Below, piece after piece: positions 8,291 to 17,177 of a stretch of DNA of 64,000 bases; position 1 is the stretch's first letter, and every line of letters begins with the position of its first letter. Both the position numbers and the translations under genes were made by a program. The notes below the pieces were generated by a model that had not been told where the DNA came from, ran no database searches, and saw nothing but the letters and a program-made list of their open reading frames with translations. Source of the DNA: Curtobacterium sp. VKM Ac-1376 (lineage in GTDB: Bacteria > Actinomycetota > Actinomycetes > Actinomycetales > Microbacteriaceae); NCBI RefSeq assembly GCF_015351025.1, contig NZ_JADKRV010000003.1:62001-126000 (forward strand), read 5' to 3'.

Positions 8291-9227
8291 GCACCGGCAC
8301 CGGGACCCCGTCGACGGGGGCGGGGTCCGGCGCCGTGCCGGGGGCCGGCCGCGGGCCGCGGTCCGGCGCCGGGCGTGACGACCACAGCACCGCGGCGACC
8401 ACGACCGCTCCGGCGAGCACCTCGACCAGGTCGGGCACCTCGCCGAACGCGACCCACGAGGCCAGGACCCCGACGACGGGAACGAGCATCGAGAACGGTG
8501 CGACGGTGCTCGACGGGTACGCAGCCAGCAGTCGTGACCAGATGCCGTAACCCACCAGACTGGCGACGAGCACGATGTAGAGCAGTCCCAGGTCGGCGGG
8601 CAACGCCGACGCCGTGAACGCCGTCCTGAGCGATGCCCCGATGCGCTCCGGTCCCTCGACCACGAGCGACAGCACCGCCATCGGGACCGGCGGCACGATG
8701 GACCACCACAGCGTCAGGTGCAGCGGGTTCGCGGTCCCTGCCCACCGGGTCGCGGCGTTGCCGATCGCCCACCCCAGCGCCCCGCACAGTGCGAGCACGA
8801 CGGGCAGCAGGGCCGCGGTCTGCGAGCGGTGCACGGCGATCGCGGCGAGGGCGCAGACCGCGACCGTCACCCCGATGACCTGCCGACCGGTCAGGCGCTC
8901 GCGCAGGAACACCCCGGCCAGCACGACGGTGAACGGTGCCGACGCCTGCAGCACGAGCGACGCCAGCCCGGACGGCATCCCCGACGCCATGCTGAGGTAC
9001 AGGAACGAGAACTGCAGCACGCCGAGCCCGAGGCCGACGAGCAGCAGCCGGCCGAACGGGATCCGCGGACGCGGCACGAACAGCAGCGTCGGGACCGCCA
9101 GGATCGTGAACCGCAGGGCCGCGAGCAGGAACGGCGGGAAGTGCTCGAGCGCGAGCGCCGTCGCGGGGAAGTTCAGCCCCCAGACCACGGCGACGACCAC
9201 GGCGAGGAGACGATCACGTGTGGTCAT
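8259..9227 (-). CDS. EamA/DMT-family transporter
   Basis: A 322-residue protein with ten predicted membrane helices in two EamA repeats, including the typical start V-V-W-G-L-N-F, and a Pro/Ala-rich C-terminal tail. Family members export amino acids or other metabolites. CACGAT lies six bases before the ATG, so the transcript is probably leaderless. It is divergent from a LysR regulator, which is the usual partner arrangement. The 3' end overlaps the convergent epimerase gene. Confidence 0.87.
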   Translation of the reverse strand: MTTRDRLLAVVVAVVWGLNFPATALALEHFPPFLLAALRFTILAVPTLLFVPRPRIPFGRLLLVGLGLGVLQFSFLYLSMASGMPSGLASLVLQASAPFTVVLAGVFLRERLTGRQVIGVTVAVCALAAIAVHRSQTAALLPVVLALCGALGWAIGNAATRWAGTANPLHLTLWWSIVPPVPMAVLSLVVEGPERIGASLRTAFTASALPADLGLLYIVLVASLVGYGIWSRLLAAYPSSTVAPFSMLVPVVGVLASWVAFGEVPDLVEVLAGAVVVAAVLWSSRPAPDRGPRPAPGTAPDPAPVDGVPVPVLSPGAGGAPR

Positions 9228-9272
9228 GCTCCGATCGTGACGGCGGCCGAGCGTGTAGGTCCAGCGAAACTT

Positions 9273-9293
9273 CTGCAACCGACGTTGTAGGGT
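9273..9293 (+). promoter_or_regulatory. LysR dyad and leaderless -10 box for the second lysR gene
   Basis: CTGCAAC, four bases, GTTGTAG form a dyad with one mismatch, overlapping TAGGGT (9288-9293). That box sits six bases before the lysR ATG. An LTTR bound here would cover its own promoter and lie about 45 bases from the divergent EamA start. Confidence 0.5.
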
Positions 9294-9299
9294 CCCTGC

Positions 9300-10214
9300 A
9301 TGGTCGACTTCGACGTGCGCCTGCTCGCCGTCCTGCGGGAACTCGCCGAGCGTGGCAGCGTCACCGCGGTCGCCGAGGCCACCCACCGCACCCCCAGCGC
9401 GGTCTCCCAGCAGCTGCAGACCCTGCAGCGTCAGGTCGGCGTCCCGCTCGTCGAACGCGTCGGCCGCGGCGTGCGGCTGACGGCGCACGGAGCGGCGCTC
9501 GCCCGGCTCGCCACGGGGGTCGCGACCGCGATCGCCGGGGTCGACGCCGCCTGGCGGGAACACCTCGGCGGCGCGACCGGCCCGGTCTCCCTGGCGATCT
9601 TCCCGTCGGCCGCCGAACTCCTGCTCCCCGGCGTGCTCACCCGGATGCGGGCGCACCCCGGCATCGTGCTGACCCTGGTCGACGTGGACGTCAGCGAGGG
9701 GGAGTTCGCGCCCCTCGCCGCGGACCACGACATCGCGGTCGGACACCGGTCCGACGGCGTCCGACCGGCCGATCAGGGATCGGTGGACACGGTACCGCTG
9801 CTGCGGGAACCCCTCGACGTCGCGCTGCCGCCGGGGCACCCGCTCGCCGGCCGTGTGCGGGTCGGCATCGACGAGGTGGTCGGCGAGACGTGGATCGGCG
9901 TCCCCGACGGGTACCCGATCGACCGCGTGCTGCACGCGATGGCAGCGGCCACGGACACCCCGCCGAGCGTCGCCTTCCGCACGATCCACCTGCCGGTGAT
10001 CGAGAACCTGGTGGCCGCCGGGCACGGGATCGCGCTGGTCCCGCGCTACACCTCCGGCCCACGGGCGACGGGGCGCTTCCACCTGGCGGAGCTCGCCGAC
10101 GTGCGCGCCGGCCGGCGGATCGAGGCGCTGGTCCGCCCCGATCGTGCGGTCCGCCCCGTGGTGCGTGCCGTCCTGGAGGCGCTGGTCGCCGAGGCCCTGG
10201 ACGTCACCACCTGA
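9300..10214 (+). CDS. LysR-family transcriptional regulator
   Basis: A 304-residue LTTR. The helix-turn-helix spans about residues 15-45 (GSVTAVAEATHRTPSAVSQQ), followed by the two-lobed effector domain. It is of the ArgP/IciA-like length class, but no effector can be assigned. It is divergent from the EamA transporter and probably regulates it. The start is fixed by TAGGGT-N6-ATG. Confidence 0.9.
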   Translation: MVDFDVRLLAVLRELAERGSVTAVAEATHRTPSAVSQQLQTLQRQVGVPLVERVGRGVRLTAHGAALARLATGVATAIAGVDAAWREHLGGATGPVSLAIFPSAAELLLPGVLTRMRAHPGIVLTLVDVDVSEGEFAPLAADHDIAVGHRSDGVRPADQGSVDTVPLLREPLDVALPPGHPLAGRVRVGIDEVVGETWIGVPDGYPIDRVLHAMAAATDTPPSVAFRTIHLPVIENLVAAGHGIALVPRYTSGPRATGRFHLAELADVRAGRRIEALVRPDRAVRPVVRAVLEALVAEALDVTT

Positions 10215-10281
10215 TACGGTCGCGCCCACTGCCGGGCGCGCGCCGCGCCTCCCGTCCGCCTGCGAGCGGCGGCAGACCCGC

Positions 10282-10338
10282 TTCGTGAGCGGGAACGGTC
10301 GGGTCCCGATCCGGAACCCGACCATCGCTGTTCACGAA
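10282..10338. repeat. Palindromic repeat, GTGAGC family, copy 2
   Basis: Outer arms TTCGTGA and TCACGAA, and inner arms ACGGTCGGGT and a near complement. It is preceded by CGCGCCTCCCGTCCGCC (about 10244-10260), the same neighbour string seen at copy 1. It lies between the convergent lysR and L,D-transpeptidase genes and probably terminates both. Confidence 0.75.
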
Positions 10339-10355
10339 CGGTGACGGGGTGGGTG

Positions 10356-11165
10356 TCAGCGCACCTGGAACGGTGTGCCGAGCGGCAGGAGCTCCGCCAA
10401 CGTGGTGATGTCGGCGTTGTGCATGCGGATGCAGCCGTGCGAGGCGGCGGTGCCGATGCTCGACGTGTCGTCGGTGCCGTGCAGCCCGATCTGGCCGGGG
10501 CCGCCACCGAACGAGTTCAGCACGTCGGAGAACGCCGTCGTGCCGTACGCGTACGGGCCGTAGCCGTCATTCGTGGGCGCGAGCAGCTCGGTCAGCGCGA
10601 ACCGGCCGGTCGGTGACGGTGTGCCGCCGGTGCCGGTCGCGACGGGGTAGGAGTCCACGACCTTGCCGGCCTTGTACAGGTCGAGGGTGTTCGTCGAGCG
10701 GGTGACCACGATCGCGTACGGGTCCTCGGACAGGGCGACGGCACTGGTCGGCACCCAGCCGGTGCTGCCGTTCGGGCGCTGTGCGAGTTGGACCTCGGCC
10801 CAGCCGTCCTGCTGGTCGACGACGCGGAAGACCAGCGGGGCGCCGGACGCCTGCGGGTTCTCCAGGGTCGTCGTGGCGGCGCCACCCGGCGTCCTGCTGA
10901 CCGGCACGGTCGCGCCGCGGACGGCGGCGACGGTGGTGCTGGTCGGCGCGTCGACCGCATCGACCGGTCCGGCGGACCGGGTCGGCTCCGGGGCTGCCGT
11001 GGCGGTCGGCGTCGAGGACGCGGCGACGGACCGCGTCGGGGTGGGGGCGGGAGCCGCCGACAGGGGGCCGAACGCGACGAACGCGACGGCCCCCGCACAG
11101 ACGACGGCCACGGCGGCGGCGATCAGAGTCGCGCGCCGCCGTGGCTCGGTCGGGAGGATCGGCAA
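10356..11165 (-). CDS. L,D-transpeptidase (YkuD domain)
   Basis: A 269-residue protein: a single N-terminal membrane helix or signal anchor (about residues 12-34), a Thr/Pro/Ala-rich linker, an SH3-like segment (about 85-145) and a C-terminal YkuD domain (about 150-269). The catalytic motif H-G-T-D...S-H-G-C-I-R-M is intact. It forms 3-3 cross-links in peptidoglycan or attaches proteins to it, outside the membrane. The start is TTG, two bases after the upstream gene's TGA, so translation is coupled. The gene order suggests work on the same envelope as the preceding secreted protein. Confidence 0.9.
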   Translation of the reverse strand: MPILPTEPRRRATLIAAAVAVVCAGAVAFVAFGPLSAAPAPTPTRSVAASSTPTATAAPEPTRSAGPVDAVDAPTSTTVAAVRGATVPVSRTPGGAATTTLENPQASGAPLVFRVVDQQDGWAEVQLAQRPNGSTGWVPTSAVALSEDPYAIVVTRSTNTLDLYKAGKVVDSYPVATGTGGTPSPTGRFALTELLAPTNDGYGPYAYGTTAFSDVLNSFGGGPGQIGLHGTDDTSSIGTAASHGCIRMHNADITTLAELLPLGTPFQVR

Positions 11166-11167
11166 GA

Positions 11168-12415
11168 TCAGCCCGTGAAGGTCGCCGTTCCGGGCACCGG
11201 GACGGCGACCGGTGCGGTGCCGGCCTCGGCAGCATCCGCCGTGACGGTGAGCGTTGCCTGCGCGGCCTGTGCCGACGAGGCGCCGACGAGACCGACGGTG
11301 TACGTGCCGGCCGCGTTCACGAAGTCGGCGGGCAGGACGATGGTGCCGGAGACGTTGCCGTCCTCGTCAGCGCGGAACGCGACCTCGGGGATCTCCGTGC
11401 CCTGGGCTCCGGTGCCGACACCGGCGCCGACGACCTCGTTCGGGGCGAAGCCCGAACCCTGGATGCGCACGCCGGTGGTGGTGGCCTCGGTCAGGGTCGC
11501 CGACGGGGTCAGCAGCTCCGCGGCCGCGGTGGGCTGCGGTGTGAAGTACGTCGTGGTGTCGTCGACGCGCAGCGCGGAGATCGAGCCGCTGGCGTCGGCG
11601 GCGAGGGCCTGGGCGCTCGACTCGAGCGGCGAGGCGAGGCTCTTCAGCTCGGTGCCGGGCAGCGGGGTCTCGTCGGTCGGGGTCGGCGCGGGTGTGCCCT
11701 CGTCGGTCGGTGCCGTGGTCGGGTCGTCGGTCGGAGCCGGGGTCTCGGTCGGAGCCGGGGTCTCGGTCGGCTCGTCCGTCGCCGGCGGAGCGGTGATCTC
11801 GCCGGCGACGTCGATGCCGACGTAGACGACGTAGCCGACGACCTGGCCGTCGGCCTCCTCCAGGTCGGCGGCGAGCTCCGTGGTCGACTCGACGTCGCCC
11901 GTCGAGGGGTCGATCCAGTTGCTGGTGCCGTCGACGACACCGTCTCCGTTGGGTTCGTTCGTGGCGAAGACCACGGTCTGCGCGCTGGAGTCGTCGCCCT
12001 CCTGGATCGCGAGGCCGAAGCTCGTCGCCCCGGTCGTCGTGGTGCTGATGCCGGCGGCGAGCGCGGGGACGCTGCTGGGGCCAACCGGCTCGTTCAGACC
12101 GCGGACCAGCGCGACGGCTTCGCCCTCGGAAACCGACAGGCCGTCCTCGTCGAGCGTCGCGTGGTCGGTGATCGTGCCCCCGCTGCCCAGGTCGGACGCG
12201 TCGGCCCAGTACCACTGATCGGTCAGCGGGAAGGTGCCCTCGGGCGCCGCGGTGAAGTCAGCGGACGAGTCGGTCCAGGTGACGATGGCCGAAGCGGCGT
12301 CGACCTGGACGTTCGCGGTGGAGACGGTCGGGACGAGGGCGGCGGTGACGCCGAGCACGGTGGCGCCGACGGCGGCCGCGGTGATGCGAGAACGAAGCAC
12401 GGTGTGGAGATCCAT
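11168..12415 (-). CDS. Secreted protein with Thr/Pro-rich repeat linker
   Basis: A 415-residue protein with a signal peptide (about residues 1-34, cleaved near S-T-A-N-V) and an N-terminal domain (about 35-215) of unknown family. A Thr/Pro/Glu linker follows, built from tandem copies of an 18-base unit (about 11735-11785). The C-terminal Ig-like domain (about 300-410) includes G-S-G-F-A-P-N-E, a pattern seen in cell-surface Ig-like folds. There is no sorting motif. It is translationally coupled to the L,D-transpeptidase, so attachment to peptidoglycan by that enzyme is a reasonable guess. The ATG at 12415 was chosen because a signal peptide follows it directly. Confidence 0.75.
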   Translation of the reverse strand: MDLHTVLRSRITAAAVGATVLGVTAALVPTVSTANVQVDAASAIVTWTDSSADFTAAPEGTFPLTDQWYWADASDLGSGGTITDHATLDEDGLSVSEGEAVALVRGLNEPVGPSSVPALAAGISTTTTGATSFGLAIQEGDDSSAQTVVFATNEPNGDGVVDGTSNWIDPSTGDVESTTELAADLEEADGQVVGYVVYVGIDVAGEITAPPATDEPTETPAPTETPAPTDDPTTAPTDEGTPAPTPTDETPLPGTELKSLASPLESSAQALAADASGSISALRVDDTTTYFTPQPTAAAELLTPSATLTEATTTGVRIQGSGFAPNEVVGAGVGTGAQGTEIPEVAFRADEDGNVSGTIVLPADFVNAAGTYTVGLVGASSAQAAQATLTVTADAAEAGTAPVAVPVPGTATFTG

Positions 12416-12454
12416 CCGGTCAGAGGACAGGGTGCATCCACTGTGACGCCCCCC

Positions 12455-12475
12455 GTGCTGAGATGTACTCAGCAC
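12455..12475. promoter_or_regulatory. Perfect dyad upstream of the secreted protein/L,D-transpeptidase operon
   Basis: GTGCTGAG, five bases, CTCAGCAC, located 40 bases before the start codon of the secreted protein. The position and size fit a repressor or activator operator; the cognate regulator is not identifiable in the window. Confidence 0.5.
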
Positions 12476-12535
12476 GCCAAACCTATCGAGTCGTTCAGGT
12501 TTCCGCACCCCCGACCGCCGATCCGGCCGAGGCGA

Positions 12536-13921
12536 TCAGACGTCGAGGTGGTCGACCAGCTCGTCGGCAAGGCCGGTGTAGGTCGCCGGCGTCAGGTTCG
12601 TCAGCCGCGCCTTGGCACCGTCCGAGATGTCCAGGTGGTTCACGAACACGATGAGGTCCTGCTGGCTCACGCGCTTGCCGCGGGTGAGTTCCTTGAGCAT
12701 CGCGTAGGGGTCCTCGATGTTCGACTGCCCGGCGGTGACCTCGGCGCGGATCACCGTCTGGATGGCCTCGGCGAGCACCTCCCAGTTGTGGTCGAGGTCG
12801 TCGGCCAGCTTCGCCTCGTTCACCGCGATCTCGCCCAGGCCGCGGCGCAGGTTGTCGAGCGCGAGCAGCGAGTGCCCGAACGCGACGCCGATGTTCCGCT
12901 GCGTGGTGGAGTCGGTCAGGTCGCGCTGCAGTCGGCTCGTCACCAGGGTCTCGGACAGCGTCGAGAACAGCGCCGACGAGATCTCGAGGTTCGCCTCGGC
13001 GTTCTCGAACTTGATCGGGTTGATCTTGTGCGGCATCGTCGACGACCCGGTGGCACCGGCGACGGGGATCTGCGTGAAGTACCCCATCGAGATGTAGGTC
13101 CACACGTCGGTGGCCAGGTTGTGCAGGATCCGGTTGGCGTGGCGGACCCGGTCGTACAGCTCGGCCTGCCAGTCGTGCGACTCGATCTGTGTGGTGAGCG
13201 GGTTCCACGTCAGCCCGAGGCCCTCGACGAACTCGCGGGACAGCGCGGGCCAGTCGGCCTCGGGGTCCGCGGCGAGGTGCGCCGAGAACGTGCCGGTCGC
13301 ACCGGAGAACTTGCCGAGGTACTCGCCGCCCTCGATCTGGGCGAGGACGCGCTCGAGTCGGTAGACGACGACCGCGAGCTCCTTGCCGAGCGTCGTGGGG
13401 GTCGCCGGCTGGCCGTGCGTGTGCGACAGCATCGGCACGCTCTTCAGCTCGACGGCGAGGGCGCGGAGCTTCTCGAGCACGGCGCGGAAGCCGGGGAGCC
13501 AGACCTGCTCGACGGTGTCCCGCACGGTGAGCGCGTAGGACAGGTTGTTGACGTCCTCGCTCGTGGCGGCGAAGTGGGTGAGCTCCGCGATGGCGTCGAG
13601 TCCGAGCTCCGACAGGCGGCGGCGCACGAAGTACTCGACGGCCTTGACGTCGTGGCGGGTCGTCGCCTCGATGTCGGCGAGCTCCGCGATCTGGTCCTGA
13701 CCGAAGGTCTCGACGATCCGACGCAGGGCAGCCTTGTCGTCGACGCTGAGCGGCGAGGTGGTGAACATCGCGTGATCGGTCAGGAAGATGAGCCACTCGA
13801 CCTCGACCACGATGCGCGCACGGTTGAGGCCGGCCTCGGAGAGGTGCTCGCCCACCGTGTGCACGATCGGGTAGTAGCGCCCGTCGAGCGGGCTGATCGG
13901 CTGCGGGGGAAGGGCGGTCAT
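12536..13921 (-). CDS. purB: Adenylosuccinate lyase
   Basis: A 461-residue enzyme of the fumarase/aspartase superfamily, of the length of E. coli-type PurB. It acts in purine synthesis, releasing fumarate from SAICAR and from adenylosuccinate. The signature loop G-S-S-T-M-P-H-K-I-N-P is present, as are the H-T-H-G-Q-P segment and the N-terminal P-L-D-G-R-Y. It overlaps the preceding phosphatase gene by four bases (ATGA) and is the second gene of that unit. Confidence 0.97.
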   Translation of the reverse strand: MTALPPQPISPLDGRYYPIVHTVGEHLSEAGLNRARIVVEVEWLIFLTDHAMFTTSPLSVDDKAALRRIVETFGQDQIAELADIEATTRHDVKAVEYFVRRRLSELGLDAIAELTHFAATSEDVNNLSYALTVRDTVEQVWLPGFRAVLEKLRALAVELKSVPMLSHTHGQPATPTTLGKELAVVVYRLERVLAQIEGGEYLGKFSGATGTFSAHLAADPEADWPALSREFVEGLGLTWNPLTTQIESHDWQAELYDRVRHANRILHNLATDVWTYISMGYFTQIPVAGATGSSTMPHKINPIKFENAEANLEISSALFSTLSETLVTSRLQRDLTDSTTQRNIGVAFGHSLLALDNLRRGLGEIAVNEAKLADDLDHNWEVLAEAIQTVIRAEVTAGQSNIEDPYAMLKELTRGKRVSQQDLIVFVNHLDISDGAKARLTNLTPATYTGLADELVDHLDV

Positions 13922-14430
13922 GGGGCTCCCTGACGGACTGCCGGCTCGAGCTGGTGGAAGAGCGCCCGGCAGGCTCGTTCGACGGTCGAGAGCACTCGGT
14001 CGAACTCGTGCCGGTCCGCGTAGTACGGGTCCGGCACGTCGGCCTGCTGGGGCCAGGCGTCGTCGTACCGCAGCAGGAGCGTCACCTTGGCGGAGTCGTC
14101 CATGGTCGGGGCCCACGAGCGCAGGATGCGTTCGTGGGAGCGGTCGAGTGCGACCACCAGGTCGAGGTCCGGGAACCGGTCCGGGTCGAACTGACGGGCG
14201 CGATGCCTGCTGCCATCGTATCCGCGTGCTGCGAGGGCTGCGATCGTGCGCTCGTCGGCCGGTTCACCGACGTGCCAGTCCCCGGTCCCGGCGGACTCCA
14301 CCTGGAACCGGTCGGCGAGACCGGCGTCCGCGGCGATCTGCGCGAACACGACGCCGGCCATCGGGGAGCGGCAGATGTTGCCGCTGCAGACGAACGAGAC
14401 GCGGAACGGGGCGTCGACGTCCTGTGTCAT
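13918..14430 (-). CDS. Low-molecular-weight protein-tyrosine phosphatase
   Basis: A 170-residue protein with the P-loop C-S-G-N-I-C-R-S-P near residue 15 (CX5R-S) and the distal D-P-Y-Y motif that supplies the general acid. It removes phosphate from tyrosine; bacterial relatives act on tyrosine kinases of capsule synthesis or on arginine phosphate, and the target here is unknown. It is translationally coupled to purB downstream, with no obvious functional link. Confidence 0.93.
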   Translation of the reverse strand: MTQDVDAPFRVSFVCSGNICRSPMAGVVFAQIAADAGLADRFQVESAGTGDWHVGEPADERTIAALAARGYDGSRHRARQFDPDRFPDLDLVVALDRSHERILRSWAPTMDDSAKVTLLLRYDDAWPQQADVPDPYYADRHEFDRVLSTVERACRALFHQLEPAVRQGAP

Positions 14431-14477
14431 GAGCACATCATGACGCAGGGAGGGGTCGTCCGCGAGGTCCGCCCCGG

Positions 14478-14876
14478 TCACGCCCGCTGATGGCGCAGCA
14501 CCGGTCGGGCGACGAGCCCGATCAGCCATGCGAAGACCGCGAGCACGAAGGCGCCGACGATGCCCCAGCCGAACGAGTCCACCTCGAGCCCGAAGCCGAA
14601 GGCCTCCGAGATGCCCGCGACGATGAGCAGCAGGATCGCGTTCACGACGAACGAGATGAGTCCGAGGGTCAGGATGTAGATCGGGAACGCCACGATCCGG
14701 ATCAGCGTGCCGATCACCGCGTTCACGAGGCCGAACACGAACGCCACGAGCAGGAAGGTGAGGACGGTCGCGGTGGTCCCGCCGTCACCGAACGGGGTCA
14801 CCGAGACGCCGCTGACGATGAGCGTGGTGAGCCAGAGCGCGACGGCGTTGACGACGAGGCGGACGAGGAATCGCAT
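14478..14876 (-). CDS. Phage holin superfamily IV-like membrane protein (YvlD type)
   Basis: A 132-residue protein with four hydrophobic helices and the N-terminal R-F-L-V-R-L-V-V-N-A pattern of the Phage_holin_4_2 family. Chromosomal members are not phage genes and are often linked to envelope stress. It is the first gene of a same-strand run with the phosphatase and purB, 47 bases upstream of the phosphatase. Confidence 0.8.
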   Translation of the reverse strand: MRFLVRLVVNAVALWLTTLIVSGVSVTPFGDGGTTATVLTFLLVAFVFGLVNAVIGTLIRIVAFPIYILTLGLISFVVNAILLLIVAGISEAFGFGLEVDSFGWGIVGAFVLAVFAWLIGLVARPVLRHQRA

Positions 14877-14937
14877 GCCCCCATGATGCCCTCGGTTCCC
14901 CTCGTGGGTGCCGAGTGCGTGCCGGTAGCCTGTGCGG

Positions 14938-16017
14938 GTGAGCGAGCAGCGTGTGCACATCCGGCCCGAGGTGGCCGTCCTCCCCGCGTACAAGCAGGGA
15001 CGTCAGGCGGCCGACTCCGCCTTCAAGCTGTCGAGCAACGAGAACCCGTTCCCGCCGCTCCCGGGTGTGGTCGAGGCCGTGCAGGCGCAGACCTCGTACA
15101 ACCGGTACCCCGACGCCACCGCCCTCGCCGTGCGTGCCGTCCTCGCCAACCGCTTCGGCCTGACCGCCGAGCAGGTGCACGTCGCCCCCGGCAGTGTCGC
15201 GATCCTGCACGAGCTCGCGCGTGCGACCTCCGGCCCCGGGGACGAGATCGTGTACGCCTGGCGCTCGTTCGAGGCGTACCCGGGGGTCGTCACGGTCGCC
15301 GGTGCCACCAGCGTGCAGGTGCCGAACCGGCCGGACGGCGGGCACGACCTCGACGCCATGGCCGCGGCCGTCACCGAGCGCACCCGCACGGTGATCGTCT
15401 GCTCGCCGAACAACCCGACCGGCCCGACCGTGACCGCCGCCGAGTTCGTGTCCTTCATGGCCGCGGTACCCGGATCCGTGCTGGTCGTGCTCGACGAGGC
15501 ATACGCCGAGTTCGTGAGCGACGAGACGGCCGTCCACGGCGCCCCGCTGCTCGCGCAGTACCCGAACCTCGTCGTCCTCCGCACGTTCTCGAAGGCGTAC
15601 GGGCTCGCGGGTCTCCGGGTCGGGTACGCCCTCGGCCCGGCGTACGTGCTCGACGCCGTCCGTGCCTGCGCCATCCCGCTGTCGGTGACCGCCCAGGGGC
15701 AGGCCGCCGCACTGGCCAGCCTGGAGCGTGAGGCCGAACTGCTCGAGCGCGTCTCCGAGATCGCGGCCCTGCGGGACCGGATCGCCGGAGAGCTCCGCGC
15801 CCAGGGCTGGGACGTCCCGGATGCCCAGGGCAACTTCCTCTGGCTGCCGACGGGGGAGCGGACGGTCGCCGCGGCCGCCGCCTTCGAGGACGCCGGCATC
15901 ATCGTCCGGGCCTTCCCGCCGGAGGGCATCCGCATCTCGATCGGCGAACACGAGGCTGTGGAAACGCTCCTCGAAACGGCCCGCTCACTTGTGGGGGACC
16001 TCCAGGTGGCCGACTGA
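14938..16017 (+). CDS. HisC-family aminotransferase (histidinol-phosphate or aromatic amino acid)
   Basis: A 359-residue PLP enzyme of class I/II. Motifs: S-N-E-N-P-F near the N-terminus, [15 protein letters not shown] and the PLP-lysine segment [12 protein letters not shown]. There are no other his genes nearby, so it may be the second HisC-type enzyme of actinobacteria (aromatic aminotransferase, pat/hisC2) rather than the histidine-pathway copy. The start is GTG at 14938, because TAGCCT (14926-14931) lies six bases upstream. A GTG at 14932 would fall in the spacer. Confidence 0.88.
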   Translation: MSEQRVHIRPEVAVLPAYKQGRQAADSAFKLSSNENPFPPLPGVVEAVQAQTSYNRYPDATALAVRAVLANRFGLTAEQVHVAPGSVAILHELARATSGPGDEIVYAWRSFEAYPGVVTVAGATSVQVPNRPDGGHDLDAMAAAVTERTRTVIVCSPNNPTGPTVTAAEFVSFMAAVPGSVLVVLDEAYAEFVSDETAVHGAPLLAQYPNLVVLRTFSKAYGLAGLRVGYALGPAYVLDAVRACAIPLSVTAQGQAAALASLEREAELLERVSEIAALRDRIAGELRAQGWDVPDAQGNFLWLPTGERTVAAAAAFEDAGIIVRAFPPEGIRISIGEHEAVETLLETARSLVGDLQVAD

Positions 16018-16040
16018 TGGCTGGCGCTACGCTGGCCCGC

Positions 16041-17177
16041 ATGTCATTCCGCGCCGCGGCTCCCGCGACGACCACCGTCCGGCTCCTCGACCCCGAGGGC
16101 CGGTTCGTGGAGACCGACGAGAACGCCGAGTTCGCCGCCGCTGCGCGAGCGATCCCGGACGAGACCCTGCTGGCGATGCACCGTCGCATGGTGCTCACCC
16201 GTCGGTTCGACCACGCCGGCCACAACCTGCAGCGCACGGGCCAGCTCGGCCTGTGGGTGCCCAGCCACGGGCAGGAAGCCGCACAGACCGGCTCCGCCTT
16301 CGCCCTGCGTGCCCAGGACCACGTGTTCCCGTCGTACCGCGAGCACGCCGTCACGATGCAGCGCGGTGTCGAGCCGATGGAGATCATCGCGATGTACCGC
16401 GGGCAGACCCACGGTGGGTGGGACCCGGACCAGCGCGGCAACACGCACATCTCCACCCTGGTGATCGGCTCGCAGACCCTGCACGCCACCGGCTACGCGC
16501 TCGGGCAGAAGCTCGACGGCGACGTCGGCACGGGTGACCCGGACCGCGACGCCTGCTCCATCGTCTACTTCGGCGACGGCGCCACCAGCCAGGGTGACGT
16601 GAACGAGGCCTTCGTCTTCTCCGCGTCCACCAAGGCGCCCGTCGTCTTCTTCCTGCAGAACAACCACTGGGCGATCTCCGTGCCCGTGTCGGTGCAGTCC
16701 CCGACACCACTCGTCGACCGCCCGCGCGGCTTCGGGATCCCGAGCGTCCTCATCGACGGCAACGACATCCTCGCCTCGTACACCGCGTCGGTCGTCGCGA
16801 CCGAGCACGCCCGCAGCGGCAAGGGCCCGGCCTTCATCGAGGCCGACACCTACCGCATCGGTGCGCACACCAGCTCGGACGACCCGAGCCGGTACCGCGC
16901 CGACGGCGAGCTCGAGGAGTGGGTCCGTCGCGACCCGATCGTCCGGTCCGAGGCGTACCTGCGCTCGAAGGGCGTGACCGACGAGCAGTTCGCGGCGTTC
17001 GACGAAGAGGGCGAGGACATCGCCGCCGACGTCCGCCGTCGCACCGTCGCCCTCACGGCACCGTCCGTCGACGTGATGTTCGACAACGTGTACCGCGAGC
17101 CGCATCCGTTGATCACCGAGCAGAAGGCCTGGCTGGAGCAGTACGAGGCCGGCTTCGAAGGGGGCGCCCGCGCATGA
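16041..17177 (+). CDS. Branched-chain 2-oxoacid dehydrogenase E1 component, alpha subunit
   Basis: A 378-residue subunit. The thiamine diphosphate/Mg motif G-D-G-A-T-S-Q-G-D...N-N-H-W-A is intact. With E1beta it decarboxylates 2-oxoacids and passes the acyl group to E2-lipoate in the cytoplasm. Branched-chain substrates are inferred from sequence type and from the anteiso/iso fatty acids usual in this family of bacteria. ATG 16041 follows TACGCT by seven bases; ATG 16017, overlapping the aminotransferase stop, is the alternative start. It is followed by E1beta with a four-base overlap. Confidence 0.9.
   Translation: MSFRAAAPATTTVRLLDPEGRFVETDENAEFAAAARAIPDETLLAMHRRMVLTRRFDHAGHNLQRTGQLGLWVPSHGQEAAQTGSAFALRAQDHVFPSYREHAVTMQRGVEPMEIIAMYRGQTHGGWDPDQRGNTHISTLVIGSQTLHATGYALGQKLDGDVGTGDPDRDACSIVYFGDGATSQGDVNEAFVFSASTKAPVVFFLQNNHWAISVPVSVQSPTPLVDRPRGFGIPSVLIDGNDILASYTASVVATEHARSGKGPAFIEADTYRIGAHTSSDDPSRYRADGELEEWVRRDPIVRSEAYLRSKGVTDEQFAAFDEEGEDIAADVRRRTVALTAPSVDVMFDNVYREPHPLITEQKAWLEQYEAGFEGGARA

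Noticed and set aside
14490..15731. Very long open frames opposite or out of frame to known genes (for example also 11141-13933, 16850-19840 and 21388-23601)
   Set aside because: High GC leaves few stop codons in shadow frames. The encoded proteins are Arg/Asp/Gly-rich without motifs, while the overlapping frames hold clear families.
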